This document shows positions 44,436 to 52,865 of a DNA stretch of 64,000 nucleotides, piece after piece. Each line of letters opens with the position of its first letter. Positions within the stretch are counted from its first letter, which is position 1. A program made the translations under genes and the position numbers. Where the stretch lies: contig NZ_BSTF01000010.1 of assembly GCF_030269365.1 (NCBI RefSeq), forward strand, positions 304,144 to 368,143. Reading direction: 5' to 3'. The notes under the pieces were generated by a model. The model was not told the origin of the DNA, ran no database searches, and worked only from the letters and a program-made list of their open reading frames with translations. Origin of the DNA: Lentzea sp. NBRC 102530 (GTDB lineage: Bacteria > Actinomycetota > Actinomycetes > Mycobacteriales > Pseudonocardiaceae).

Positions 44436-45341
44436 CTAGGCACCGGCGAGCCGCAGCCGTTCGGGGCCTTGCTCGTGCACCGCGTCACCTGACGGGGTCG
44501 GATCGCCGTGCAGCACTTCCCACCGTGCGTTGTGCACGGCGGTCCACATGCTCGCGGCCCACGCGATCTCCCTCTCCTCGGCGGAGAACGCCCGCCCGCG
44601 CACCCGTTGGTACGTCTCGATGAACGCCGCCGAACTCTCGACCGGCACCCACGCCGGCGGCGACGCGTTGGCGAACGCCCCGGAGGCCGCGCCCACCAGG
44701 GCGGCCTCCGGTTGCCACGCCAGGCTGTCCCAGTCGTGCACGGCGAGCACCTCGCCGTCGTGCCAGCGGAGGTTCTGCGCCTCGAAGTCGGCGTGCCCCA
44801 GCACGCACGGCAGATCGGTGGCCAGCAACCGCTTGCGCACCCGCGTGGCGGCCTCCACGACGAACGGCGGCACGACGCTCTGGTCGCGGGCGTCGAGGAA
44901 GTCGATGGCGGGCCACACCCCGGGACCGTCGTGGTCCCACCGGGCCCAGCGGGGCGCGGGCACCGGCGGCGGCACGGAGACGTCCGCCAGCAGCACCATC
45001 GACCGGGCGAACACGGAGGCGTAGCGCCGGGCGACCTCGGGGGTGTCGCCCGCCAACACCTCCCCGCCGGGCAGCGGTTCCTCGGCGTGCACGGCCACCC
45101 CGCCGGCCCGCACCACCGGCGTCAGCGGGCGTGGACACGGAAACCCCCGCTCCGCCAGCGACTTCTGCGCGGCGAGGCACGAGGCCGCCCGCCCGTCGTC
45201 CGCGCGAGCCTTCACGTAGGCCGAACGCCCGTCCGCCAGGCGCACCCCGAAGACCGACGAGATCGAGACGCGCTCGTAGAACACCTCGACTGGCCCGCTC
45301 CCCAGTTCGGCTGCGCACCAGGCGGACAGGTCGAACGTCAT
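44436..45341 (-). CDS. Phosphotransferase of the aminoglycoside/choline kinase type
   Basis: This 301-residue protein has the kinase-like APH motifs: catalytic LGHADFEAQNLRWH (His-x-Asp-x4-Asn) near residue 180 and the metal-binding HDWDSLAW about 20 residues later. The N-lobe (SVFGVRLADGRSAYVKARAD) holds the ATP lysine. The natural substrate may be a small alcohol or a drug, and resistance cannot be claimed. It is coupled to the NTF2-like gene (ATGA). The stop lies inside the palindrome GGTGCCTAGGCACC (44431-44444). Confidence 0.8.
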   Translation of the reverse strand: MTFDLSAWCAAELGSGPVEVFYERVSISSVFGVRLADGRSAYVKARADDGRAASCLAAQKSLAERGFPCPRPLTPVVRAGGVAVHAEEPLPGGEVLAGDTPEVARRYASVFARSMVLLADVSVPPPVPAPRWARWDHDGPGVWPAIDFLDARDQSVVPPFVVEAATRVRKRLLATDLPCVLGHADFEAQNLRWHDGEVLAVHDWDSLAWQPEAALVGAASGAFANASPPAWVPVESSAAFIETYQRVRGRAFSAEEREIAWAASMWTAVHNARWEVLHGDPTPSGDAVHEQGPERLRLAGA

Positions 45342-45754
45342 GCGCCGAGCAACTCGGTCAGCAGCAACGGGTTCATGTAGTCGTCGTACCGGGCGATCTC
45401 GCCGTCGCGCAAGTGGATGATCGCGATGGCGGTGAACGAGTAGTGGTCCTGCTTCACCTTCGACCAGCCGCGGTGCGTGATCTCGGCGACGACGACGTCC
45501 GGGTCGTCGGTGAGCCGGGTGATCGCCTCGACGTGCTGGATCTCGATCTTCTCCCGGACCCGTGCGCCGCGCATCCGGTCGAAGTAGGCGCGGATCGCGT
45601 CCCTGCCCTTGATCTCCGGCTCCTGGAACGGCGCTGGGAAGCGGTAGGCCATCACGCCGTCCTCGGTGAAGAGGTCGGCGAACGAGTCGTGCGTCTGCTC
45701 CCCCGCGACCTGCCGCCGGACGTGGTCCACGATCTCTGCCGGTGTGCGCCTCAT
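45338..45754 (-). CDS. NTF2/SnoaL-like protein
   Basis: This 138-residue protein has the cone-shaped alpha+beta fold pattern: EIVDHVRRQVAGEQTHDSFADLF, FTEDGVMAYRFPAPF, RDAIRAYFDRM, and HYSFTAIAIIHLRDGEIARY. Such proteins are isomerases, cyclases or binding proteins. It is divergent from the TetR gene, and the phosphotransferase gene follows with a 4-nt overlap, so TetR probably controls both. Confidence 0.82.
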   Translation of the reverse strand: MRRTPAEIVDHVRRQVAGEQTHDSFADLFTEDGVMAYRFPAPFQEPEIKGRDAIRAYFDRMRGARVREKIEIQHVEAITRLTDDPDVVVAEITHRGWSKVKQDHYSFTAIAIIHLRDGEIARYDDYMNPLLLTELLGA

Positions 45755-45766
45755 GATCGACCCCTC

Positions 45767-45808
45767 GTAGAATCGGAACGGTGACCCCGCTTAGTACGAT
45801 ACGGAACG
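45767..45808. promoter_or_regulatory. Direct repeats in the TetR/NTF2 divergent promoter region
   Basis: GTAGAATCGGAACG (45767-45780) and GTACGATACGGAACG (45794-45808) are near-identical repeats in the short gap between the divergent genes. They may be binding sites for the TetR protein, although TetR sites are more often palindromic. Confidence 0.4.
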
Positions 45809-45827
45809 CACGCCCCGGTTGGCAACG

Positions 45828-46340
45828 ATGAGGGCCGACGCCGCGCGCAACCGCGAGAAGGTGCTGTCCGCCGCCCGGGAACTGTTCGCGGAGCAGGGCT
45901 TCGACGTGCCGCTGGACGAGATCGCCGGGAGGGCGGGCGTCGGGCCCGGCACCGTCTACCGGCACTTCCCGACGAAGCAGGCGCTGTTCCAGGCCGTCAC
46001 GGAGTCCCGCGTGCAGGCCATGATCTCCTCCGCCGCGCCCTCCGAGGACCCCGGTGCGGACCTGACGGCGTTCCTGACGAAGATGGCCGGCGAGGCCGCC
46101 GCCAAGCGCGACATGTCCGACGCGATCGCGGTGCCGTCCGAGCTGCGCGACTCCCTGCACGCCACGCTCGGCGGTCTGCTGGAACGAGCGCAGGCGGCCG
46201 GTGCGGTGCGGCCCGACATCACGACCCAGGACCTGGTCGCGCTCATGAAGGGGATGCTGCAGAGCATGCACGAGGGCGCGAACCCCGCCGTGCTGCTGGA
46301 GATCGTGCTGGCCGGGCTTCAGTCCAGCCGGAAGCCGTAG
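45828..46340 (+). CDS. TetR-family transcriptional regulator
   Basis: This 170-residue repressor has the TetR helix-turn-helix: AARELFAEQGFDVPLDEIAGRAGVGPGTVYRHFPTKQALF spans about residues 16-55 and includes the classical recognition helix VGPGTVYRHF. The C-terminal ligand domain has no family signature I recognise. ATG at 45828 was chosen; a TTG three codons upstream is possible. It likely regulates the divergent NTF2-like and phosphotransferase genes. Its end overlaps the end of cbiQO by 22 bases. Confidence 0.88.
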   Translation: MRADAARNREKVLSAARELFAEQGFDVPLDEIAGRAGVGPGTVYRHFPTKQALFQAVTESRVQAMISSAAPSEDPGADLTAFLTKMAGEAAAKRDMSDAIAVPSELRDSLHATLGGLLERAQAAGAVRPDITTQDLVALMKGMLQSMHEGANPAVLLEIVLAGLQSSRKP

Positions 46341-47734
46341 GGCAGTTCGAGCCGGTGCCGGGCGAGGAGTTCGGCGTCGGCGAGGAGTTCCCGCGTCGGG
46401 CCGTCCGCCACGACCACGCCGTCGTCGACCAGCACGCTGCGCGGGCAGATCTGCAGCGCGAACGGCAGGTCGTGCGTGACCATGAGCATGGTGGGCGCCA
46501 GCGAGAGCAGCAGCTCGGCGAGTTCGCGGCGCGCCACCGGTTCGAGGTTCGCGGACGGTTCGTCCAGCACCAGCAGTTCCGGCGAGCAGGCCAGCACCGA
46601 CGCGAGCGCGACACGGCGCCGCTGACCGCCGGACAGGTGCAGCGGCGAGCGGTCCGCGACCGACTCCATGCCGACCGACCGCAACGCCTCGCGCACGCGT
46701 CCGTCCACCTCGGACAGACCGAAGTTGCGCGGGCCGAACGCCACGTCCTCGGCGACCGTCGGGCAGAACAGCTGGTCGTCGGGGTCCTGGAAGACCAGGC
46801 CGACCCGGCGGCGGATCTCGCGGAGGTTCGCGCGGGTCACCTCGAGCCCGGCGACCGCGATCGACCCCGAGCCGCCGGACAGCACCCCGTTGAGGTGCAA
46901 CGCGAACGTGGTCTTGCCGGCGCCGTTCGGACCGAGCACCGCGACCCGTTCACCGCGCTCGACCCGCAGGTCCACGCCGAACAACGCCTGGTGGCCGTCC
47001 GGGTAGGCGAAGGCCAGCTTCGACACCTCCAGCGCCGCCGCGGCCGGGGTCTCCGGCACGATCGTCGCCGACCCGGAAGGCCTGCCCGTCCAGCCGCGCG
47101 ACACCATGGCGAGGTGCACCCTCTCTCCGCGTTCGTAGGACCGGATGAACAACGTGCCGACCGACCGGGCGAGCGCGCCGGCCTGCCACAGGAACCGCGG
47201 GTCGTCACCGCGGGAGATGCGGGCGACGCGCATGCGTTTCGCTTCTCCCACCACGACTTCGCCGTAGCGCAGCATCAGCGTGGCGATCATGACCAGCGGC
47301 GCGGGCACCCGCAACGCCTGCAACCCGCGCAGCAGGTCGCCGGGAGCGGTGGTGGCCGCCAGGGTCAGGCTGATCAGCACGCCGAGCGTGCCCTTGACGA
47401 GGATGTTCCAGCCCGCGAGCGACCCCTCGACGGACACCGAGACGCCCAGGACGTCGGTGCGCGGGTCCGTGCCGAAGATCGGCAGCAGGAACGCCAGCAC
47501 CACGAACGGCGCCTCGATCACCGCGCGCTTCACGAACCACAGCACGGGCACGCGGGCCACCGCCCACACCGCGACGATCAGCAGCAGGTAGATGCCGAAC
47601 AGCGGGAACCACGTGCGCGGCGTGGCCACGACGCCGAGCACCGCCGCGAACGCCACGAGGATCTTCACGTGGGGCCCGAGGCGGTGCACCGGCGAGTCGC
47701 CGGCGTGGTGCAGGACGTCGTGGCTGCCGCTCAC
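46319..47734 (-). CDS. Fused ECF transporter T and A components (CbiQ-CbiO)
   Basis: This 471-residue protein joins a CbiQ-like membrane domain (about residues 1-235, with ARISRGDDPRFLW and HLAMVSRGWTGRP coupling motifs) to a CbiO-like ATPase. The ATPase has Walker A LGPNGAGKTTFALH, Q-loop FQDPDDQLF, signature LSGGQRRRVALASVLA, Walker B LLVLDEPSANLEP and switch His in MVTHDLPF. In most bacteria these are separate genes. With CbiM and the PDGLE protein it forms a complete cobalt or nickel importer. The GTG follows the cbiN-like stop directly. Confidence 0.9.
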   Translation of the reverse strand: MSGSHDVLHHAGDSPVHRLGPHVKILVAFAAVLGVVATPRTWFPLFGIYLLLIVAVWAVARVPVLWFVKRAVIEAPFVVLAFLLPIFGTDPRTDVLGVSVSVEGSLAGWNILVKGTLGVLISLTLAATTAPGDLLRGLQALRVPAPLVMIATLMLRYGEVVVGEAKRMRVARISRGDDPRFLWQAGALARSVGTLFIRSYERGERVHLAMVSRGWTGRPSGSATIVPETPAAAALEVSKLAFAYPDGHQALFGVDLRVERGERVAVLGPNGAGKTTFALHLNGVLSGGSGSIAVAGLEVTRANLREIRRRVGLVFQDPDDQLFCPTVAEDVAFGPRNFGLSEVDGRVREALRSVGMESVADRSPLHLSGGQRRRVALASVLACSPELLVLDEPSANLEPVARRELAELLLSLAPTMLMVTHDLPFALQICPRSVLVDDGVVVADGPTRELLADAELLARHRLELPYGFRLD

Positions 47735-48016
47735 CTACGCGTCGGACTTCTTGCGCAGGAACCAGAACAGGCCGAAGGACACCGCGAGGACGACCACGAC
47801 CCCGAGCACGCCCGCGAGCCCGGTGAACTTGTCGTCACCGCCGAACGCGTAGTCGGCGAAGGTGCTGCCCGCGAACGGGTGCTCCTGCGCGTGCTCGGCG
47901 ATACCGGTGTCCTCGACGGTCTTGTCGAGGCCGTCCGGGTCGCCGGACGCGAAGTACGACAGCACCCCGGCGATCAGCAGCGACACGAACGCGAACCCGA
48001 TGAAGAACTTCCTCAC
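47735..48016 (-). CDS. PDGLE-domain (CbiN-like) transporter subunit
   Basis: This 93-residue protein has two membrane helices (residues 4-22 and 66-86) around an extracytoplasmic loop with the DPDGLDKTVED motif. PDGLE proteins replace or extend CbiN in Co/Ni ECF transporters and help CbiM load metal. The GTG start overlaps the cbiM stop (GTGA). Confidence 0.88.
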   Translation of the reverse strand: MRKFFIGFAFVSLLIAGVLSYFASGDPDGLDKTVEDTGIAEHAQEHPFAGSTFADYAFGGDDKFTGLAGVLGVVVVLAVSFGLFWFLRKKSDA

Positions 48017-48684
48017 GACCGCACCTCCAGCGGCTTGGCGCCGCCCTTGAGCAGGTGGACGAGGTCGGGGCGGATCGCCGCGACCGACGTGACGGTGGCC
48101 GCCGTGATCAGGCCCTCGCCGATGCCGATCAACGCGTGCAGCCCCCACATCAGCAGCGCGACCTTGCCGATCTCCACGCCGCCCGCGCCGCCGATCGCGT
48201 ACTCGACGACGAAGCCCGTCGCGGCCAGCAAGGTGTTCACGAACGCCGAGACGAACGCGACGGCCGCGAGTCCGCCCTTGCCCCTGAGGGCAAGCTTGCG
48301 CAGCGCGACGGCGACCAGGAACCCGGCCGCCGTACCGATCAACGCCATGTTCGTGACGTTCGCGCCCAGGGCCGTGAGGCCGCCGTCCGCGAACAGCAGC
48401 GCCTGCACGACGAGCACGATCGTGACGCACAGCGCGCCGACGTACGGGCCGACCAGGATCGCCGCGAGCGCACCGCCCAGCAGGTGCCCGGAGGCGCCCG
48501 GCAGGATCGGGAAGTTGATCATCTGGACGGCGAAGACGAACGTGGCCACCAGGCCCGCCATCGGCGCCGTGCGGTCGTCGAGGTCCGCACGGGCCTTGAC
48601 CAACGCGAACCCGACGCCCACCGCCGCGACGACGAGGAAGACGACCGAGACCGGTGCGTTCAGCAGACCGTCGCTCATGTGCAT
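48013..48684 (-). CDS. cbiM: Cobalt/nickel ECF transporter substrate-binding component
   Basis: This 223-residue membrane protein binds the metal ion. CbiM/NikM proteins use the free N-terminal Met-His to hold the ion, so the start must be ATG 48684, which gives MHMSDGLLNAP; the earlier ATG 48699 would place His2 internally. Other family segments are INFPILPGASGHLLGGALAA and GANVTNMALIG. Cobalt or nickel specificity cannot be told from sequence. There is no strong ribosome-binding site, and no cobalamin riboswitch is visible upstream. Confidence 0.9.
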   Translation of the reverse strand: MHMSDGLLNAPVSVVFLVVAAVGVGFALVKARADLDDRTAPMAGLVATFVFAVQMINFPILPGASGHLLGGALAAILVGPYVGALCVTIVLVVQALLFADGGLTALGANVTNMALIGTAAGFLVAVALRKLALRGKGGLAAVAFVSAFVNTLLAATGFVVEYAIGGAGGVEIGKVALLMWGLHALIGIGEGLITAATVTSVAAIRPDLVHLLKGGAKPLEVRS

Positions 48685-48793
48685 GGCAACAGGTGACATG
48701 AGCTGAGACGCTAATTGCCCGATGTCGGCTATGGCTAGGACTGTGCAACAACGATTTGCGGGCAAGAAGGCGTTGATCGTCACAGCGCACGCT

Positions 48794-48808
48794 AGTCATC
48801 GGATGACT
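48794..48808. promoter_or_regulatory. Operator-like inverted repeat between cbiM and the GH95 gene
   Basis: AGTCAT-CGG-ATGACT is a perfect 6+3+6 dyad in the 173-base gap between the divergent genes. A weaker pair, TTGCCCG (48715-48721) and CGGGCAA (48759-48765), lies in the cbiM leader. The dyad could bind a metal-responsive or sugar-responsive regulator. Confidence 0.45.
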
Positions 48809-48857
48809 CTTGCGGTTAGATCCGTTCCGCCGCCGCCACGGCACGGAGGGACGACCA

Positions 48858-51095
48858 GTGACAGAGCTGTCGCGCAGAACGTTTTTGTACGGGACCGGCG
48901 CCACCGTGGGGGCTTCCGCGCTCGGGGTGGGCACCGCCTCCGCAACCCCCGAAACATCGGGTCACAGCGTGCATCGGGACGTGGTCCGGGACGCTCGCAT
49001 GGAATGGAAGCGACTTCCGGCGAATTGGGGCGATAGTCCCTTTCTCGCCAACGGTTTCCTCGGCGTCCAGGTGTACGCGGGCCGCACGCCCGACGAGCTG
49101 AAGCTGATGCTCAGCCATTCGGAGGTCCAGGACCAGCGCGAGCACTGGGAGGCCGCGGTGGGCCTCTCCCGGCTGCCGATCGGTTACCTGACCGTGCGGT
49201 TCGCCGGCGCGATCACCGCCGTCGACTGGACCCTCGACCTGTGGAACGCCGAGCTGACCGGCTCGGTGACGACGACGCAGGGCTCCGCCACGTTCACGAT
49301 GCTCGTGCACAACGACCGCAGCACGTTCCTCGCGTCCGTCCGCGGCGAGGCGACCTGGGGCTTCCAGCCGCTGGAGTCCTCGACGACCCGGCAGATCCGC
49401 AGGCCGGCCGACTACACCGCCAACCCCGCCCCCACCCTGGGCACCGCGAACGGCGTCTCGTACGCCGCGCAGCCGTTGCACGCGGGCGGCGGCTACACGA
49501 CGGCCTGGCAGACCCGCAACGGCCGCTTCGCCGCCCACGTCGCGTACACACACCCTGCGAACACGCACACGTCCGAAGCGATCCGCGAGGTCAGGCAGGC
49601 GCTCGCGCTCCCGTTCGACCTGCTGGTCCTGCAACACCGCCGCTGGTGGAACGCCTACTTCGCGAAGTCGCTGGTCTCGGTGCCGGACAAGCTCGTGCAG
49701 CGGTTCTACTGGCTCCAGCTCTACAAGATGGCCGCCGCCACCCGCGCCGACGCCCCGGTGATCTCCGAGTGGGGCCCGTGGTTCCCCGAGCAGGGCAACA
49801 GCTGGACGGCGGTCTGGTGGAACCTCAACGTCCAGATCTCGTACCCGCTGGTCAACGGCTCGAACCACCACGAACTCGACGCCGTCACCACGACGCTGAA
49901 GCGCTACGAGCACAACCTCGAGCTCAACGTGAACCCGTCCTACCGCGACGGGAACTCGTACGCGATCTGCCACCCCGGTGACCGCACCCTGCGCTCCGGC
50001 CCGCGCTACTGCGGTGTCCCCGGCGTCGCCCCCAACGACCACACCGGCAACCTCCTGTGGGCGTGCCACAACGTCTGGCTGGGCTACCGCCACACGATGG
50101 ACCGCAGGATCCTGTCCGACGTCCTGTTCCCGATCCTCACCAAGGCCGTCAACTACTACGCCCGGTTCCTGGTCGAGGGCACCGACGGCAGGCTGCACCT
50201 GCCGGAGACCCGTTCGCCCGAGTACGCCAACGCGACCGACACGACGTACGACCTGTCGTTGATCCGCTGGGGCGTCCGCACGTTGCTCTCGATCGAGGAC
50301 AACCCGCGCTGGCGCGACATCGCGACCCGCCTGGTCCCCTACGCCCAGGGCCCGAACGGCACGTTGATCGGCAAGGACGTGGCGTTGAACGACTCCCACC
50401 GCCACTTCTCGCACATGCTCTGGTTCTACCCGTTGCGCGAACTCACCTACGACATGCCCGAACACCGCTCGCTCATCGACAAGACCTTCGACCACTGGGT
50501 CTCCCGGCGCGAAGCCTGGGCGGGTTACAGCTACGGCGCCGCGTCCGCGATGGCGTCGGCCATGAACCGCCCCGAGGAGGCGCTGTCGTTCCTGCGCCAC
50601 TTCCTGGACCGCAAGCAGGTCGGCTCGAACGCCGTGCTGACCGAGAACACCTTCTACCGCGAGGGCGGCAACCTCGCCATCGAGTCGCCGCTGATGTCCG
50701 CGCAGGCCGTCCTCGAGATGATGGTCCAGTCCCACAACAACACGGTCCGCGTCTTCCCGTCCGTGTCGTCCACTTGGGCCGATGCCTCGATCTCGTCGCT
50801 GCGCACGCAGGGTGCGTTCCTGGTCGACGCGTCCCGCTCGTCCGGCCGGACAGACTGGGTCAAGGTCCATTCGGAAGCAGGCGCGCCCCTGCTCCTGGAC
50901 CACGGCATCGAGGGCGAGGTCGACGTCCGCGACGCCTGGGGCCGCCGTCTGGAGTGCAAGCCACGTGGTTCCGCGCTGGAGATCCCGCTCCGCCGGGGCC
51001 AGACCGCCGTCGTCAGCCGCCGGGGCACGCGCCCCGACGTCTCAGCACGTGATGTGAAAGCGAACGGCTCGTCTTCCCGCTGGGGTCTGCCGTAA
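48858..51095 (+). CDS. Exported GH95-like glycoside hydrolase
   Basis: This 745-residue protein has a Tat signal peptide (LSRRTFLYGTGATVGASAL). It then has the domain order of GH95 alpha-L-fucosidase-type enzymes: an N-terminal beta domain (about 45-240) and a helical barrel. Conserved parts are WTAVWWNLNVQISYPLVNGSN, NDSHRHFSHMLWFYPLREL and a C-terminal LRTQGAFLVDASRS. It should act on a polymer outside the cell; the sugar released is not certain. GTG at 48858 has GGAGGG upstream. There is no obvious transporter for a product nearby. Confidence 0.8.
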   Translation: MTELSRRTFLYGTGATVGASALGVGTASATPETSGHSVHRDVVRDARMEWKRLPANWGDSPFLANGFLGVQVYAGRTPDELKLMLSHSEVQDQREHWEAAVGLSRLPIGYLTVRFAGAITAVDWTLDLWNAELTGSVTTTQGSATFTMLVHNDRSTFLASVRGEATWGFQPLESSTTRQIRRPADYTANPAPTLGTANGVSYAAQPLHAGGGYTTAWQTRNGRFAAHVAYTHPANTHTSEAIREVRQALALPFDLLVLQHRRWWNAYFAKSLVSVPDKLVQRFYWLQLYKMAAATRADAPVISEWGPWFPEQGNSWTAVWWNLNVQISYPLVNGSNHHELDAVTTTLKRYEHNLELNVNPSYRDGNSYAICHPGDRTLRSGPRYCGVPGVAPNDHTGNLLWACHNVWLGYRHTMDRRILSDVLFPILTKAVNYYARFLVEGTDGRLHLPETRSPEYANATDTTYDLSLIRWGVRTLLSIEDNPRWRDIATRLVPYAQGPNGTLIGKDVALNDSHRHFSHMLWFYPLRELTYDMPEHRSLIDKTFDHWVSRREAWAGYSYGAASAMASAMNRPEEALSFLRHFLDRKQVGSNAVLTENTFYREGGNLAIESPLMSAQAVLEMMVQSHNNTVRVFPSVSSTWADASISSLRTQGAFLVDASRSSGRTDWVKVHSEAGAPLLLDHGIEGEVDVRDAWGRRLECKPRGSALEIPLRRGQTAVVSRRGTRPDVSARDVKANGSSSRWGLP

Positions 51096-51136
51096 CGTAC
51101 AAATTCGAACATTTCGTGGACCGAGTGGGGTGTGCG

Positions 51137-52486
51137 GTGGACCTTCAACACTGGCTGAACGAGGCCCTGGCCAACCACGAGAAGTGGACGGCCGACTACG
51201 GCACCTTCACACCCCACTCGTCCCTGCAGGTCGATCCGACGCTCTTCGGCTCGGCCCTCGCCGAGCTCCAGGACCGCCTGCGCGACAACTACCCGTTCTT
51301 CCACCCGCGCTACGCGGGCCAGATGCTCAAACCCCCGCACCCGGCGGCCGTGGTCGGCTACCTCAGCGCCATGCTGATCAACCCGAACAACCACGCCCTG
51401 GACGGCGGCCCGGCCACCGCCACCATGGAACGCGAGGTCGTCGCCGACCTGGCGAGGATGTTCGGCTACACCGGACCGCACCTGGGCCACCTGACCTCCA
51501 GCGGCACCATCGCCAACCTGGAGGCCCTCTTCGTGGCCCGCTCCCTGCACCCGGCGCAGGGCATCGCCTACTCCTCAGAGGCCCACTACACCCACTCCAG
51601 GATGTGCGGTGTCCTGAACATGGAGGGCCACTCCGTCCCGGCGGACGCGCACGGCCGCATGGACCTCGACGCCCTCGAAGCGCTCCTCAAGACGGGCAAG
51701 ATCGGCACCGTGGTCGTCACCCCGGGCACCACGGCCCTCGGCGCCGTCGAGCCGGTCCACGAGGTCCGCGCCCTGACCCGCCGCTACGGCGCCCGAGTCC
51801 ACGTGGACGGCGCCTACGGTGGCTTCTTCACCCTCCTCGCCGGCACCGACCTGGCCCCGGAACCCTGGCGGGCCATCGCCGACTGCGACTCCGTGGTCGT
51901 CGACCCCCACAAGCACGGCCTGCAGCCCTACGGCTGCGGCGCGGTCCTCTTCAAGGACCCCGAGGTGGGCCGCTTCTACCTGCACGACTCCCCGTACACC
52001 TACTTCACCTCGGACGAACTGCACCTGGGCGAGATCAGCCTGGAGTGCTCCCGGGCGGGCGCCGCGGCGGCAGGCCTCTGGCTGACCCTTCGTCTGCTCC
52101 CGTTGACACGGGACGGCCTGGGCGAGGTCCTGGCGGCCGGACGCCGGGCCGCCGTCCGCTGGGCGTCGATGATCCGCGACTCCGAGGCCCTGGAGCTCTA
52201 CCAGGAGCCCGAACTGGACATCGTGACGTACTTCCCGCGCACCGACCCCCGCGCGCTGTCCGCGATCGACGCCGCGTCGCACCGGGTCATGGACACCGGC
52301 ATGCACGCCCCCGAGGACCCGATCTTCCTGAGCGTGGCGAGGGCCTCGAAGGACGCCTTCGCGGCCAGGCACCCCGACATCACCGCGGACGCGGACGGCG
52401 CACGAGTGCTGCGCAGCGTCCTGATGAAGCCGGAGTCCGAGGACTACCTCGACACGCTGCACGCACGGGTGCTCAGCCTGCTCTGA
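51137..52486 (+). CDS. PLP-dependent group II decarboxylase-like enzyme
   Basis: This ~449-residue fold-type I PLP enzyme has the cofactor Lys in SVVVDPHKHGLQPYG near residue 265. The ring-stacking His region is YSSEAHYTHSRMCGV and the Asp that holds the pyridine nitrogen is in VHVDGAYGGFF. It resembles the aromatic amino acid/glutamate decarboxylase group; the substrate is unknown. The start may be GTG 51137 or GTG 51116. It follows the GH95 gene by about 40 bases and may share its mRNA. Confidence 0.82.
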   Translation: MDLQHWLNEALANHEKWTADYGTFTPHSSLQVDPTLFGSALAELQDRLRDNYPFFHPRYAGQMLKPPHPAAVVGYLSAMLINPNNHALDGGPATATMEREVVADLARMFGYTGPHLGHLTSSGTIANLEALFVARSLHPAQGIAYSSEAHYTHSRMCGVLNMEGHSVPADAHGRMDLDALEALLKTGKIGTVVVTPGTTALGAVEPVHEVRALTRRYGARVHVDGAYGGFFTLLAGTDLAPEPWRAIADCDSVVVDPHKHGLQPYGCGAVLFKDPEVGRFYLHDSPYTYFTSDELHLGEISLECSRAGAAAAGLWLTLRLLPLTRDGLGEVLAAGRRAAVRWASMIRDSEALELYQEPELDIVTYFPRTDPRALSAIDAASHRVMDTGMHAPEDPIFLSVARASKDAFAARHPDITADADGARVLRSVLMKPESEDYLDTLHARVLSLL

Positions 52487-52541
52487 GCACCCGAACCGGC
52501 TGCCGAGCGCCAGGTCACCGCGCGTCCCGCAGCCGAACGCC

Positions 52542-52729
52542 AGGCGACCAATGGCTTGAGGAGAACGAAGCCGCAGGCGAGGCCGACCGAGCGCAAGCAT
52601 CGCGACGGCGCAGCCGAGCCCGCCAAGTCCCAACGGCAATGCCGCAGGCGAGGCGTCCATAGCTCTTGACTGAACCGTCCAGCCGGTGACGGTGACGTAC
52701 GCACCTAACGTGCCCACGCACCCAATCCC
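52542..52729. repeat. Copy A of a mosaic intergenic repeat
   Basis: A 42-base block (52542-52583, from AGGCGACCAATGGCTTGAGG through GCCGCAGGCGAGGC) is identical to 63642-63683. A second block (52641-52671) is identical to 63670-63700, and a third (about 52672-52729) is similar to 63753-63802. Copy A has 57 extra bases between two GCCGCAGGCGAGGC units that copy B lacks, as if lost by recombination. No gene is seen in 52487-52865 apart from this repeat and two terminators. Confidence 0.75.
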
Positions 52730-52753
52730 CATCGTCGCGAAGCGGCGATGGGG
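52727..52753 (+). terminator. Hairpin terminator after the PLP decarboxylase region
   Basis: CCCCATCGTCGC (52727-52738) pairs with GCGGCGATGGGG (52742-52753) through a 3-base loop, with one G-U pair. It lies between two convergent genes. Confidence 0.7.
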
Positions 52754-52820
52754 AAACCAAAGCTCGTCCAGGTCTGCGCCAAAGCCGACCACCGCACCCG
52801 TGACCCGACAACGCCGAACA

Positions 52821-52847
52821 GGGCGACTCACCCCCGGTGAGTCGCCC
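52821..52847 (-). terminator. Hairpin terminator after the MarR gene
   Basis: GGGCGACTCACC (52821-52832) and GGTGAGTCGCCC (52836-52847) are a perfect 12-bp stem with a CCC loop. It begins 18 bases past the stop of the MarR gene on the minus strand. Confidence 0.85.
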
Positions 52848-52865
52848 CCGTCAGCCGAACAAGCC

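Noticed and set aside
44431..44444. Perfect palindrome GGTGCCTAGGCACC as an operator
   Set aside because: It lies at the stop codon of the phosphotransferase gene and contains it; a chance or terminator-related role is more likely.
48685..48857. Cobalamin riboswitch before cbiM
   Set aside because: The B12-box pattern and the expected ~200-base fold are not present in the short gap.
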